Shown here piece after piece: positions 21,003 through 32,837 of a DNA stretch of 64,000 nt (its first letter is position 1; every line of letters begins with the position of its first letter). Under the pieces are notes generated by a model. The model worked only from the letters and a program-made list of their open reading frames with translations, had not been told where the DNA came from and made no database searches. Source of the stretch: Rhynchosporium graminicola. Taxonomy: Eukaryota > Ascomycota > Leotiomycetes > Helotiales > Ploettnerulaceae. The position numbers and the translations under genes are program-made. The stretch covers positions 6,505 to 70,504 of the forward strand of contig FJUW01000014.1 in NCBI GenBank assembly GCA_900074885.1, given 5' to 3'.

Positions 21003-21983
21003 CTACCGTCTGGAAGGATGCCGCCTATCTTCAACAGAACGCTCCCTTCGGCTTGGCCGATCCCTAGATCTAGCACGACCACCTTCATCCCGACCCTCTT
21101 TCCTAGAGTTCTCTCTCCGGTGTGTAGACTTTCGTTCATCTGTGGTCCCAGGTTTCCTACTTCGCTCAGTTCTACACTCATCAAGTCCGCCTGTAGACCG
21201 CTCTCTCGAATGTGATCGTTTTCTATCTCGATGCTCGCTTCGGTGATGAGCACGACGACTGCTACTCTCTTTCCCATCTTCATCTCTGGGCCTTCGTGAC
21301 CTATGATGATGATGTTTCGACTTCGACTTCTCAGATTTCTTCCCATCCTTAAGCCTTGCCAAAGCCATTGTTACCTCTTCTTTCTTCTCCTCCACCAGAT
21401 ATGCCTTCATAGGATCCTCATCATCATGGTCCTGAATAAGCTTCGCCAATTCACGCTCTTCCTTGAGCATAGGTCTGTCCTCCTCGCTCTCACTCTCATC
21501 CGTCCGCCTTCTCTTCCTCCTGCCCTCCCCGTCTTCTTCTTCCGCCGGCGGCCGTTGGGTCAGGTCATGTCCCTCTTCAGCTTCATCGTCCTTCTTCTTA
21601 TATCGCATATGATCCACCTTTAACGTCCTGTTCATGATTACCGTCCCTCCCAGATTGTCCACTGCCAAATCCGTACTGCGCTGATCCTCATACTTTAAAA
21701 ACGCAAATCCTTTGGACTTTCCGGTCTCCTTGTCGCGAATCAAATTAATGTATGTTGGTTCGCCATACTGTGAAAAAATCGTAACGACATCGCCTTCAGA
21801 AAGCTCAAACGGGAGGCCGCCTATGTAGATGTATGCCGTGTCGCGATAATCGGTATGCCAAGATGCTTCTGGGGAACTATTAAACATTAGTACGCAGGAA
21901 GGAAAGATATATTTGGGTTTTGCTAACACTCCGGCCTCAAGCTCGCGCCTGTTCAAATCTTGGATCTGTCGAATGCTCTGCAT
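21003..21983 (-). CDS. ist3: RNA-binding protein of the RES complex, Ist3/Snu17 (RBMX2) type
   Basis: A U2 snRNP-associated factor of the retention and splicing complex (Ist3-Bud13-Pml1), nuclear, acting in spliceosome activation and retention of unspliced pre-mRNA. The N-terminus IRQIQDLNRRELEAGV and the join EASWHTDYRDTAYIYIGGLP are characteristic. The single RRM covers about residues 33-111, with RNP2 (IYIGGL, 35-40) and RNP1 (KSKGFAFL). The rest is charged, with Arg-Ser, Arg-Asp and Lys-rich stretches. I remove an intron at 21877-21927 (51 nt, branch site TACTAATG, acceptor AATAG); its removal restores the family sequence around GVSPEASW. The intron is a multiple of three and stop-free, so the unspliced frame is also open (326 residues instead of 309). 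The donor GTTAGC is not the best consensus. Confidence 0.93.
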   Translation of the reverse strand: MQSIRQIQDLNRRELEAGVLAKPKYIFPSCVLMFNSSPEASWHTDYRDTAYIYIGGLPFELSEGDVVTIFSQYGEPTYINLIRDKETGKSKGFAFLKYEDQRSTDLAVDNLGGTVIMNRTLKVDHMRYKKKDDEAEEGHDLTQRPPAEEEDGEGRRKRRRTDESESEEDRPMLKEERELAKLIQDHDDEDPMKAYLVEEKKEEVTMALARLKDGKKSEKSKSKHHHHRSRRPRDEDGKESSSRRAHHRSEHRDRKRSHSRERSTGGLDECRTERSRKPGTTDERKSTHRRENSRKEGRDEGGRARSRDRPSRRERSVEDRRHPSRR

Positions 21984-22392
21984 TTTGATATTATGTCGTT
22001 CGATCGGATTGTTGGCGTTAGCTTAGAAAATAAGACCCCTGTAGCCTTGCATGGCGCATTTTATCTTTGCGTGGGGTATGGGGATTTGGCCCGAAGTATC
22101 AGGCCACTATTGCCGCAAGGCTGCGAAAGCTCACAACAATGCTGCAGCGTGTCTGGTCCACCTAAGCCTGGCCTCGCGTGCAAACGAGCGAACACTTTTG
22201 TGAACAACCCGTAAACAACTTTCCAAGGAAGCTTAACTGTATGTTGAATCGCCAAATATCATCGTGCCGTATGCAAAATTGTTGCAAATGAATCGAACAA
22301 CACCAATGATCAAGCTCCGATAAACGTCGGACGAACGCCTTGCTTGCCCTTACGAGCTCCGGTCTGGAGGTCCTTGAATCCAAAGTTCCATC
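21984..22392. promoter_or_regulatory. shared upstream region of ist3 and dynein LIC gene
   Basis: A 409 bp divergent intergenic region that must carry both promoters. I identify no specific site. Confidence 0.5.
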
Positions 22393-24249
22393 ATGGCCTC
22401 CAACAATAGGACTTCCACATACATGCAATCAAGCGACCCCGAAAGACCGAAAAGTTCAGACGAGAAGAAGAACCTGTGGGCTTCGTTGCTTGATAGTGTG
22501 GCAAGTGGAAAGCAACTGCCGGAGAAAAATATCCTCGTTCTAGGTAAGTTATTGCGGGCAATATTTGAGAGAAGTCTAATTTAGAGACAGGAGGATCTAC
22601 GGAATCGCAAAGAGAGTTCTTAGAAGCTCTGTCTACGGACAGTAGTAAGAGGGCACAGGATCGGCAGGGCAACAAACAACGGCCTATAGCGAACAACTTC
22701 GCCTTGGGATACACATACCATGATGTTCTAGACGCGGACCACGAAGGTATATGAACCTGGGCGTCGCGAACTCCTTTCAATTGGCTGATGAATCATAGAC
22801 ATTCTTGCTCGGCTCTCAATATATCTCCTTTCGGATCCCTCACCATCTTTCACACCTCTACTACAACCACTCCTGACACCGCAAACGATTCCGAATACGC
22901 TTATTGTTGTATTACTAGACTGGTCGCAGCCATGGTTCTGGCTCAGGCAGTTGCGAGACTGGATTCGACTTTTACGAACATTACTCGTCTCGCTAGATGG
23001 AGACAGTAAGGAGAAAATGGAGGAAGTGATGATCAATTGGCGAGAAAGAGGTCGAGGAGGAAATAGTCTCGATGGCGGAGGAGTGAATACCTCCACCGAA
23101 GCCGATGTCAGTCTACCCTTGGGACCGGGAGAATGGGAGGAAGCTTTGGGAATTCCATTGTGTGTCGTGTGCCAAAATGTAAGTTTACCTGGGAACTGTG
23201 AGGATCTCATACTTACTGTCTGTTTAGGCTGATCATATTGAAAATCTGGAAAAGGAGCGCTCCTGGAAGGAAGAAGAATTTGATTTTGTTTTACAATCTC
23301 TGAGGACTGTTTTGCTGAAGCGTGAGCTTTTCTGACCGCGTCCTTGAGATTCGACCACTGACAACATGAAGATGGTGCATCTTTGATCTACACAGCGCCG
23401 TCTGCCACGAGTCCACTACAGACTCTTGTACATTCTTCGCTCGGGATACATTCTCTCCTAAAACGGCAACCTCTCAAGCACAACGTCATTGACCGTGATA
23501 AGGTACTTGTGCCGCCAAATTGGGACTCTTGGGGTAAAATTCGAGTCCTTCGGGAAGGGTTTGATGTTGAAGCTATCAACAAAGGTTGGTCAGTTGACAT
23601 CGAAGAATCACAAGACACTATGGTGGTCCAAATTGGTGAAAGTGTTGTGAATGAGCATATATCGCCGGAAGAATCTGCCCCTCCTGTTCCCGGTGCAGCC
23701 GTTGAACTATATGAAGAAACTATCCGCAATCCCAGCTTGGATGCTCTTCAAGCAACAGCTACAGAAGGCAATGGCCTCAAATTAGAGGTCTCGAGTCAGG
23801 ATGCTCAAACGTTCTTAGCTACTCAAGTGGAGATTCTCGACAAGATTAGACAAGGTACTGAGCCCGGCGCTATGGATAGTAGTCGGGTTGTTCGTGGTCG
23901 GCAAACATCCCAGTCGAGAGTTGACGAGGGTGAGGAAGATCCTTATGATGAGGGCCGTGTTAACGAGCACATTGGTCCTGTCCAATTCAATATGGGTGGT
24001 ATCCAGGTAGATGCGGATGATATGCTGCAGCGGCTAAGAGTAAGTCACCCCAGTGTCCCGCTTGGTGCTTTCAGTACTAAATTTTTACAGGACCGTCAGA
24101 CGTACCAGACGCCAGAGCCAACATCACCAGGAAATGTAGCCACTCCGGACGGAAAGAACCAAAACGAAGCGCTCGCATCATTCTTCGCGGGACTCATGAA
24201 GAGAGGTGGCGGTAGCGCAGCTAACAGCCCCAAACCCGGAGCTTCATAG
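22393..24249 (+). CDS. cytoplasmic dynein 1 light intermediate chain
   Basis: A subunit of cytoplasmic dynein that links the heavy chain to cargo adaptors; in moulds it supports nuclear migration and endosome transport. Exons are 22393-22543, 22591-22746, 22799-23178, 23228-23321, 23372-24039 and 24091-24249, giving 535 residues. The Ras-like domain starts NILVLGGSTESQREFLEAL, so the P-loop position has no Lys-Thr/Ser pair and nucleotide binding in the usual way is doubtful. The domain continues through LALGYTYHDVLD and LIVVLLDWSQPWFWLRQL and ends near LVPPNWDSWGKI. The C-terminal half is disordered and acidic, then holds a short helical candidate (EALASFFAGLMKRG) matching the adaptor-binding helix. 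The last intron (24040-24090, 51 nt, TACTAA branch) is a stop-free multiple of three. The neighbour in head-to-head position is ist3. Confidence 0.92.
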
Positions 24250-27200
24250 GTTGCTGAATCATGATTGAAGTATATTCGACTTTAGTATTAACATTGAAGA
24301 GATAATGTATTTGAGCACAATAGTCCGGAGTTCTGACTGTCGGGTGATAGATTTTGCTACAGAAAGTTTCGCGGCTTTCGCATGATACCCAGCGGCTTGA
24401 TGTATGAGTAGCTTTTGAGGAGAATTTGAAACCAACGTAATCCTCCACTTTAACTCCATTTCTGTGCTCGAAGAGAGACTCTTGGCTGTGCAGGAAGCAT
24501 CTTGCAGATTATTTCATCTGCCTCTGTCGAAGTGTATTCTTGCGATTTTGCTGCCATCTAAGTCAATGATGCTAAGGTATCTATCTATACAAAGTATCTA
24601 GAAACCTCGATCGCGATCAGATGCTTGACATTCTTCTCTCCGCCCCACGAGTATCTCGGCAGGGCTGCATTTTCTGTTCCCCGCGCGGGTTGATATTGAT
24701 GTTGATATTGCATCTCGTCTTATGCTCGTTCACCCTAGGCTGATATCCCTTCAGATTGAAACTCAGTCAGAGATGCAGCGCCAAGATCAGAGGCTAGCAT
24801 ACAGGTCCCGAGACTGCGGATGAGGTAGATCCCTGGGATCTAGTTAGCCTCACCCTTCGCATCGCTTCTCACTATCAACTGGTTTCAAGTTGTTTCTTGG
24901 ACGCATACCAGGAAATCCAAAAAGGGAAGCGGACTTACAACGCGACTCCGTCTATTTCAATGTCAGTAATGCTACAACGAAGCACTATCTACGAACAGGA
25001 GTTCGAGTATTGTCTAGTTGAAATTTTGGCGCTTTCAGCTACATCACCCAGCCACATCACTTGAGGGTTGGTGTTGAATAGTAAGCGAACAGTCCGTGGA
25101 TGTGTGGCATATAGGTAAGAGATCAACATACATGTTATTGAAGAAGATCCTTTGTCTCCTCGTAAAATCCATATTCAAAAGTGTACACGCTACACAAAAC
25201 AAATTCAGTGCACTCAACCCCACACCCAGTACAATCCACAAGACTGAAGCGACAACTCACAGTCTTGAAGAAGCTGATCCGGAAGACGTAGGATGAGAGC
25301 CGTTGCGCGCGCAACGTCACGCCAAGGCGGGTCTGTCCTGAGGTCCCCATTGCGTTATGTAGGAGCGGAATGCGCTGGGTGGGAGTTTGAAGGGGATTTG
25401 TTGGGAGGGCCTGAAAGACTAGGTGTTGATGCTAAGGAGGGGGAGGGACGCCGGGCTTGATTCAACCTCCCGGAGATGATTCATGGAGGCTGAGGGAGAA
25501 GTGCTTTATGAGAGGGTGGTCTTGCACTATAAGAGCTTACAAGCAACATTCGAATCGTCCAAGTCTTGGTTACTAAAGCGAAATCTGACGAGACTGTCGA
25601 TGTGTGATGGCAGCTTTTCGATGGGGGCGAGGATGCCAGGGGGGCATAACTTTTTGGAAGAAGCGGCGCAGAGACGCTCCTTTTTTGATGCTCTTCTCAA
25701 GAAATGCTGCTCGAGACGCCGGAGGACCAATGTGTGATTTATATTCGTTTCCTGACAGGATGGACCAAGTCTGCCTTGTGCGGCACAGTGTGAGATGCAC
25801 AGCCATAATTTTTATCGATGAACTCCTCGAATCATTCACATGCCAACACAATGAGTCGAGGATGAGAAGAAGAGATATTAAAAATATCACATTCATAATG
25901 TAAAAATTTATGTTGGGATTGAGACGATTCAAGACCATGAAGAAGACAAAAAAATCAAAAAGACAATGACCAGATGCAGCTCGAATGCATAATCTGTATT
26001 AAGCTGCTCGATAATGTCGACGTTGCTTATTTGTGAGTCCCCATCCCCATCCTTAGGCTTGGCTTGTTAACTTACTGTGGCTGTTTCCGAGCAGAAGCGA
26101 GAATTCAGTCTCTCAGTCCCAATGAGCCCAGAGGGAAAGACAGGCCCAGATGGGAAGACATGGGATCAGAGATAGAAACTGGATAGGGATGTGACAGTGA
26201 TGTGGAGGAGCCACCTTCTTTCAATGCTTTCGGCTTCTATCACGACGAGGCTGTTGGGAGTCATGCCTGATATTGGGGAAGATCGAGTCTCGCGAACTGG
26301 CAGCGATGTCAAGGAAGAGGGTTGTTTTTCCCTGTGAGAATATCCCAATGTTATTTGATCGAAGATTGAAAACCCAGCAACTCTGAGAAGGAAAGTCGAG
26401 ATTCTGTTGAAAGGAGAAGGTGCTGTCTATGGGCTAAGAACATCATGAAGAGGTTCAGACACAGGCGCGAATTACACATTTTTTTGCATTCAGTGTCACG
26501 AAACTGCTACAGAACTTCGATGCTGCCATATTCCAAGTTCAAGAAAAATATCAGAAGACTTTCAAAACTCCGAATAGCCTATGGAAGATCAAGAATATGT
26601 TAAAGGATTCACTGGACATCGCTCGATAGATAGACTCATCATGGACATATGGATGTTTTCTGGATAGCGACGACTTCGATATCTTGATTTCCCCAGATGC
26701 GTTAGCTAAACGACCAATCGGAAATTCGATCAGAACGAAGTACCATGTTTTCGAAGCAGATCTTCTTTCCAGTCGATGAGTATATTCATCGTCCTTTGGG
26801 TTCATTTGAGCACGATAACTACGTTCTGCAATCGGTCAGTCGCTCAGGGTGAATTATCCGAGTGATTAAGAAAAGTAAACAGATCATGTCCGACATAACA
26901 ACACCGAGAAAATGAGCAGGAGTTCAAGCAAATGTCTAGGAGGCACTCCTAAGCAATCCTGAAGTATTTACTAGCAATAAAACATAGTTGTAAGGAAGCG
27001 AGAACCTCAGAAGCTAAAATCGAAGGTCCGAACAGTTTCTTTCTACTTCGGAGACAGAGACTGAATAGATAGGGTTCTTGGTCTGAAGAGCTACCGCAGT
27101 CAATCATCCTTTCTGTACTATCAAGGCTCAGATAGTCCGCAGTGTCTTCCCAAAAATGCACAAAAACGAATCCGGCAGCCTCCGCGAATTGACACTGAAA

Positions 27201-28265
27201 AAGCTGACAGCACTGTCATCTTGAGTGAATCTTTCGGCCTAATTTGGGTTATGCAGTATGCAAACAGAAACGAGATAAAGTGTAAGACCTGAATAATACA
27301 CATATAAATGCGTCACTCGGCTTCTTGTAGGGGCAATATAGCTTCGAGGATCGGAATGAAGCTCGCGAGTCGCTCGGTAAACCTCTAGCGTAGCTTAGCT
27401 TCGCTATATCGGCTCACCAAGAAGAAAACAAACAGCTCGCAAAGCACTTCAAGCTACAAATAGCCCTTCAACAATGTGAGCGGCAATGCTATGTACGTAC
27501 AGCCTGGGTTCTGGGCTCGTTTGGATGTTTAAATCGGTGTGCTTGTCACAGAATAACTCTTTAATATGGATTATCACTACGGCTGGCTGGAACCGAAGCA
27601 GGTACAGCAGAGATGAGCCGGGCCGAGCCAGCACATCAGGTATGAATCCCGAGTACCGGGAAGCTAGCTGACGAATCTGATATGTCCACAAGAGCGAAGA
27701 TAGTCTGCCATCTGTGTTACGTCCGTCTCAGCGTAGCGATGGTGGATAGCTGTATTGCTTTCGATGCGGTTTGATATCTGTCAAAAAAATATATTGGGAG
27801 GACCAGATATATAAACGAAGAAAGATTCTCGGGACCTAACTGGATGAAGTCGAAATCCAGAAAGGCACCTCCTGCAGCTTCTGGGAAAGTGACAATACAG
27901 CAAAGCCAAGTCTGGCTCGTCGGGTGCCGTGCCGCCCGCCCCTTGCATGTATGTGTGTGCAGGAAACGTGCGTGGGGTTGGGATTTGGGATTTTTTGTGT
28001 AGCATGGGGGTCAGCGTAGATCCCTTCTGAGAGCAACGCAAGGGGCAAGGTTCTAGAAGCCTTACGAAGTATACCGTATAAACAGCTGGTGGTTGTTGGT
28101 TCGTAGGTAGGTAGCTATCAGATGACCGAGGTTTTGGCACGTGGATTTCTGGTACTGAGACTAACTGACTGGGCGGTGGGAGATAGGAGAGAGATAACAT
28201 GTGTAATGAGAATGGATGCCAGCTGTGAAGGCAAGGATTTGAGATGGCGTGATTGGTGTGCATAT

Positions 28266-28287
28266 GTATCTATCTATCTATCTATCT
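28266..28287 (+). repeat. (TATC)n microsatellite
   Basis: Five to six TATC units in the gene-poor region. Confidence 0.9.
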
Positions 28288-28660
28288 TGGGAGAAAAGCC
28301 GTCGAGTACGGACGAGTTTCCTGGAAGCATGTGCAATCGAATCCCCGGGGGAAAGCCCGATGCAAGAAGAGGACGAAAGCACACGGAAGTGAAAGCAGCG
28401 AAATATCTTGTGTCCCAACGGATCCGAAAATTGCAGCAGTGACATTATTGAGCTGGGCGGCATCAAGGGCGATTGGTGCAAAGGTTGGGCGTACCAGCCT
28501 ATGAGTTGAAAGTTTCCATGTCTCTGAGTCTCACACGACGTGAATCACAACGTCCGACAGGAGGTCAGCAGTCCCCAACTCAATCGAGTTCTCGGAATCA
28601 CAAGCTCGGAAGCGTAAGGACCTTTGCGCAAGATTGATGGACACTGGCTGCAAAGGACTA

Positions 28661-28725
28661 CCTACTACTTACTACCTTACTCTTTCTTACCTTACTCTTT
28701 CTTACCTTACTCTTACCTACTACCT
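28661..28725 (+). repeat. TTACCTTACTCTTTC-type minisatellite
   Basis: A short minisatellite in which units close to CTTACCTTACTCTTT recur three times, flanked by CTACTACC units. Non-coding. Confidence 0.75.
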
Positions 28726-28925
28726 CGAGCCCCGGTAGCCCCGAAGTTGGGTGGCCTGGAGCTGTTCTAGAAGCCCTAGGGGTCGTGGAACCCGGACGGA
28801 CATGCACATACATACATATATGCACATGCACACGCTCTCATGCCGTCTCTAGATCTCATACCTGGTGAGACTGTATAATATACTCCTTCCTTCATTTGCC
28901 ATGCCGCGTGGAATTGATCCGTAAT

Positions 28926-28970
28926 GCAAGGAAGGTAAGGGAAGGGAAGGGAAGGGAAAGGAAGGGAAGC
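28926..28970 (+). repeat. (GGGAA)n pentanucleotide tract
   Basis: A purine-rich run of AAGGG/GGGAA units with a few interruptions. Confidence 0.9.
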
Positions 28971-29220
28971 TCCTGGTCGCTGGTACAATAGTAAAAATAA
29001 GTAGCTTTTGCTGGCATCCACGCCGCCGCTGTTGGTTTGCTTTTTTGTTTTGGTTTGTGCTTTTTCTTTTTATATATCTGAAACTTTGTACGAAGTCCTG
29101 TGCCTGACTGGACTCTTGTCTCGCAATAGCCAATTATTACTTGCCTGCTTGCTTACTCAGGCTAGGAACTGTATCATTCGAGCATCAGGGACGCATGCCT
29201 GATCCGACCTGATCTTGTCT

Positions 29221-29254
29221 GATCTGATCTGATCTGATCTGATCTGATCTGATC
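29221..29254 (+). repeat. (GATCT)n pentanucleotide tract
   Basis: Nearly seven uninterrupted GATCT units, preceded by looser GATCC/GATCTT units from 29200. Confidence 0.95.
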
Positions 29255-30591
29255 GATGCCCCCATCCTTCTGGAAGAACGGACGAAGGAGTGGAGCGCAA
29301 CCCTTGCCTTTGGTAGCTTTCCCCTCACTATTACTACAGTACAGTAGTACATGACCTACTATCCGTATCATACCTACCTACCTAGATACCTACCTGCCTA
29401 CTTAGCTCGATTCCAACTGCAGCTCCAGCCCTAATTAGCTACTGTGTTATATCAGGGCCGACTGTCTCCGGTCCCGAGGCCCATTCGCGCGCTCTTCATC
29501 ATCAAGATTTGAGTTTGAGTTCAACAGGAGCCAGAGCGCGTACCTCCTACCTTCAGGGACAGCAGATAGATACCAAGTGGACAGCCAAACAGACAGACAG
29601 GGTAAAGGAGGACGAGCACCAACCGACTGGATCCGATCCGACTTGAGCTGATCTGAGCTTTGGCTTTACCTTAGCTGATTATATTACTTTCCGTAAGCAA
29701 GAGCATTTCCGTCCCGTACCTTCAAACAAATTTTATATGTTACGGCTTCCGTCCGTCGTCCCTATTCCTCTCACGGGCCCTTTTTCTTCGACAACAATGG
29801 CTTTCAAGGTGCTCACTGCTCACTACCCCCCTCCAGCGCGCAATCTTCTCTCTCTCTCCCCACTTTAGAGAGGAACAATAAGGGAACAGTCTCTTTACCT
29901 CCATCTGCAGCTGTACTCGACTGTCTCTACCTCCAACTTATCCAGCCTTCGACATAGGCTTGGTACGAAGTTAATTTCTTCTCTTCACTCTCGTCGTCGT
30001 TGTCCAGTAGACCATGTTCCTCTCTGGCTTAAGTCCTATGTCATTTTGTTCCTGTTCAGCTAGTCACTAGCTAACATCTTATTTTCCAGTACCGGAATCT
30101 TTGACTTTCAACTCCCCAGTACGGTTTCTTCACTCCCGGTCTCACAAAGCCCTATTTCCAGTACCGACGTCGAACTCCTCAATTTCTATTAGTTAGTTGA
30201 CTCGAGCCTGCGTCTAGTTGTCGATTTACTGCCGGATCACATATAATCTTGGGGTGGTATTTTTTCTGGTTTTATGGGACGACCTGGTTAATAGCCCAGA
30301 GAGTGTGCATACTGAAGTAACCAGGATTTCCTGGAAGAAAAAAGATTGGGTGGTGGTTGTTTCATGGACAGCGCCTTCCTCGTGTAGCGACTCGGATCTT
30401 CTGTACCCGAATCCCCACAAGGAACTTCAACTGGCGACACCGTACCGTCCTTACCTTGGCCAAAAGTGTAATTCGGATGAGGAAATCCTTTTCACCAGGC
30501 GCAGCATCTTTCTCGGTAGGTGCTGTTCACCTGCCTTGGAAGTGCTGCTGTCAATACTGCAATCGTTCATCTTGGTCGTCTGACTATCAGG

Positions 30592-32266
30592 ATGGCACTG
30601 ATTCTACCCAAAGGCATTGTGGTCAACAGTGATCAGGTCAACGAGAGCATTGAAAGAATTGCATCTGATCCTCTAGACCAGGCACATATTGCAGAGTTTT
30701 GGAAAGGTAACTCAACTCAGCCTTGTGAGAAGAACAATGACTAACTCGAATTCTTGACAGTTTATACCACTACAAAGCGGAGACTCCTTGATCCTACTGC
30801 AGAAAGGCTTGAAAACCACTGGTGGCGCATCTGGTACAGTGACAGGAAGTACCTGAATGGAGCAACAATCGCTCGCCTTTTTGATCACATTTCGAATGGA
30901 CCAACGTTTGTACCACTGCGTGGACCTCCAAACCGCATAGAATCTGAGCCAACACTGTCGGTATGAATTGCCCATCCGTACAAGCCATACCGTACTGAAT
31001 CTGGGATACTAGAACAGAGGTGTCCATCGTGGACCTGCCGCTGCAAGCACCTCAGCTCTCCGACAAAATGTAACATCAACAAATAGTGGAACAACTACCA
31101 CTACATCGTCTTCGATATCTAAAGCGCCAGCCCCGATGCCGCACCCAATTCTGAAGAAAACGAGAGGTCCATCGACCAGTGGACCACGTCCGACTGCTCG
31201 ATTCATCTCGCCGCACGAATCGGAACATGAGGACTACCAAGACTCGTCCGTCAGTCCGAACTCCCATGTCGTTGTACAGCCACCATCCCCAGATGCGCGA
31301 GATGGGAAGTCCGATCGGAAGGCTACCAGTACCGCGAGGAGGAAGACTGGTTTTTCGGCCTCTACCAAAGCCACCAAAAAAAAGCGTCCTGTGATTGTCA
31401 GACGGCAAAGCTCGCAGAATTCTCAATCTTCTGCAGATACAGCAACTAGAGAAGCTGAGCCTGCACATGTAGCTTCGGCAGGTCCCACGTCATTAGATGT
31501 ACCACCTGCAAGGGTAGTGTCACGGTTTCAAGAGAACTTCACTCCTTCTCCTGAAAAGTTTACAAGCAGTCACATGCCGAAGAAGAAGCGAACCACCGAT
31601 TCCAAGCGATCTTCGTCACGAAAATCACCCAATGGAAAAGGACGTGCTACTTCCAGTAAGGCTGAGGCATCGGTTTCGAATGGTGATCCAGGTCCATCCT
31701 CCCAACTCCGCCGCGTGGAAAATCTCCAGGAGGAAGAGGAAATGGAGGAGCTGACCCCGGAGGAACTTGGGGAATTGGAACTGCAGAGGATCATGCTGGC
31801 TGAGGCCAACGCGCGCTTCCACCGCAAGAAGGCCTTGGAAGGCTCCAGTGAAGCTGGAGAGCGACAAAACTCAAGCGAAATGCCACGATCAAAATCCTTA
31901 GGAACGCTAGAAACATCTGGAGTGGACGCAATGCGACTTGTTCAGCATGATCCTAAGGGCACGCCTAGTCTGGCGTCAACCCTTACTGATGCAACTGGAC
32001 AGCTAGCGTTCGGAGAAGTTGGTACCGGGGTACCACGATCTCCCTCAAATTATGTACCCCTGACGAGAGAGCAAAAAGGAAAAGGACGAGCCGTAAAAGA
32101 AGAAACTATACCAGTCGATGTGTTTGCGAAACGACAAATCTTACCGTCGCAACCGGCACTTATGGAGGACAATCTGAATAGAAGCAAAAGTCAATTGACT
32201 TTGCTGCTTAAGAAAGATAAGGAGAAGAGCACGAGGAATGAGAAGGAGGGGAAAAGAAAGTCGTAA
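30592..32266 (+). CDS. fungal DUF1752/DUF3295 domain protein (AreA-N / Mks1-like)
   Basis: A predicted nuclear or cytosolic regulatory protein of unknown exact role. Exons are 30592-30706, 30761-30960 and 31013-32266, giving 522 residues. The N-terminal 105 residues form the only folded part. The stretch LENHWWRIWYSDRKYL near residues 56-70 resembles the short DUF1752 motif shared by AreA-type GATA factors and Mks1-like proteins. No GATA zinc finger is present. The remainder is low-complexity Ser/Thr/Lys/Pro sequence containing a conserved-looking ILKKTRGPSTSGPRP block and ending in NRSKSQLTLLLKKDK, the sort of ending found in DUF3295 proteins. A link to nitrogen or TOR signalling is inference from the Mks1 connection only. 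The start rests on frame and on the probable leader intron ending at 30590; out-of-frame ATGs exist upstream. Confidence 0.72.
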
Positions 32267-32837
32267 ACGGGAAATCTTGCTTCACAAATCCCAATATTCC
32301 AGTAGTTTCTATTGCGGTGGTGTGTTTGGAATCGAAAAGCATCAATATGGTGGTCATTTGCGCTCCACAACGCTTTACACAGGAGTCGCTTTTGTGGAGC
32401 CAATGGAGAAGGCGATTATGAAGGAAGTGGGCGCACATAGTGCTGCCGAACTTCAACATACATTCCCTGAGTGTGGGAGAAAGCCTATCAAGCGAAAGAT
32501 GATGTGGGTGCAGGTGAAGAAATGCCTGTTCTCGAGATGGAACGGATGAAAATAAAAATACAACATTAAATAATGAATGTATAATACCCCAACAAAGCAT
32601 CGACATCTTCAGTCGATGGCCAGTATTGGAGCCAAGAATCCGGTGCTTCTTCAAGAAGGGTACGAAGCTGAATGATCACGACACTGCTTGGATGCTCTCG
32701 CAAGGCCCAATCAAGTCAAGCAAGCCAGATCGCTCAACATGCCCTGCTTCTCTATTTCTATACCGATAACTATATGCTCTTCCGCAGAAACAAATAACTA
32801 CACAACACAGTGACCAGGCGTAGCATATCCCCACTTT
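32267..32837. other. intergenic between convergent genes
   Basis: Holds the 3' flanks of the DUF3295 protein gene and the SDR gene. No gene recognised; open frames here are random-looking. Confidence 0.6.

Larger units (their letters stand above)
24250..30591. other. 6.3 kb gene-poor region
   Basis: No convincing gene is visible on either strand. Open frames are all under about 160 codons and have no recognisable domain. The left part (24250-27750) is unique sequence of mixed composition. The right part (27750-30591) contains many short simple repeats and is probably the long upstream region of the gene starting at 30592. A probable leader intron there runs from GTAGGT at about 30515 to CAG at 30590, directly before the start codon. 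A small minus-strand frame at 25135-25350 looks slightly protein-like but cannot be assigned. Confidence 0.55.

Noticed and set aside
25135..25350. 71-codon minus-strand frame, possibly a small mitochondrial protein
   Set aside because: The opening LGVTLRAQRLSSYVF looks protein-like and a GTGAGT donor follows, but splicing leads to an early stop and no family could be recognised.
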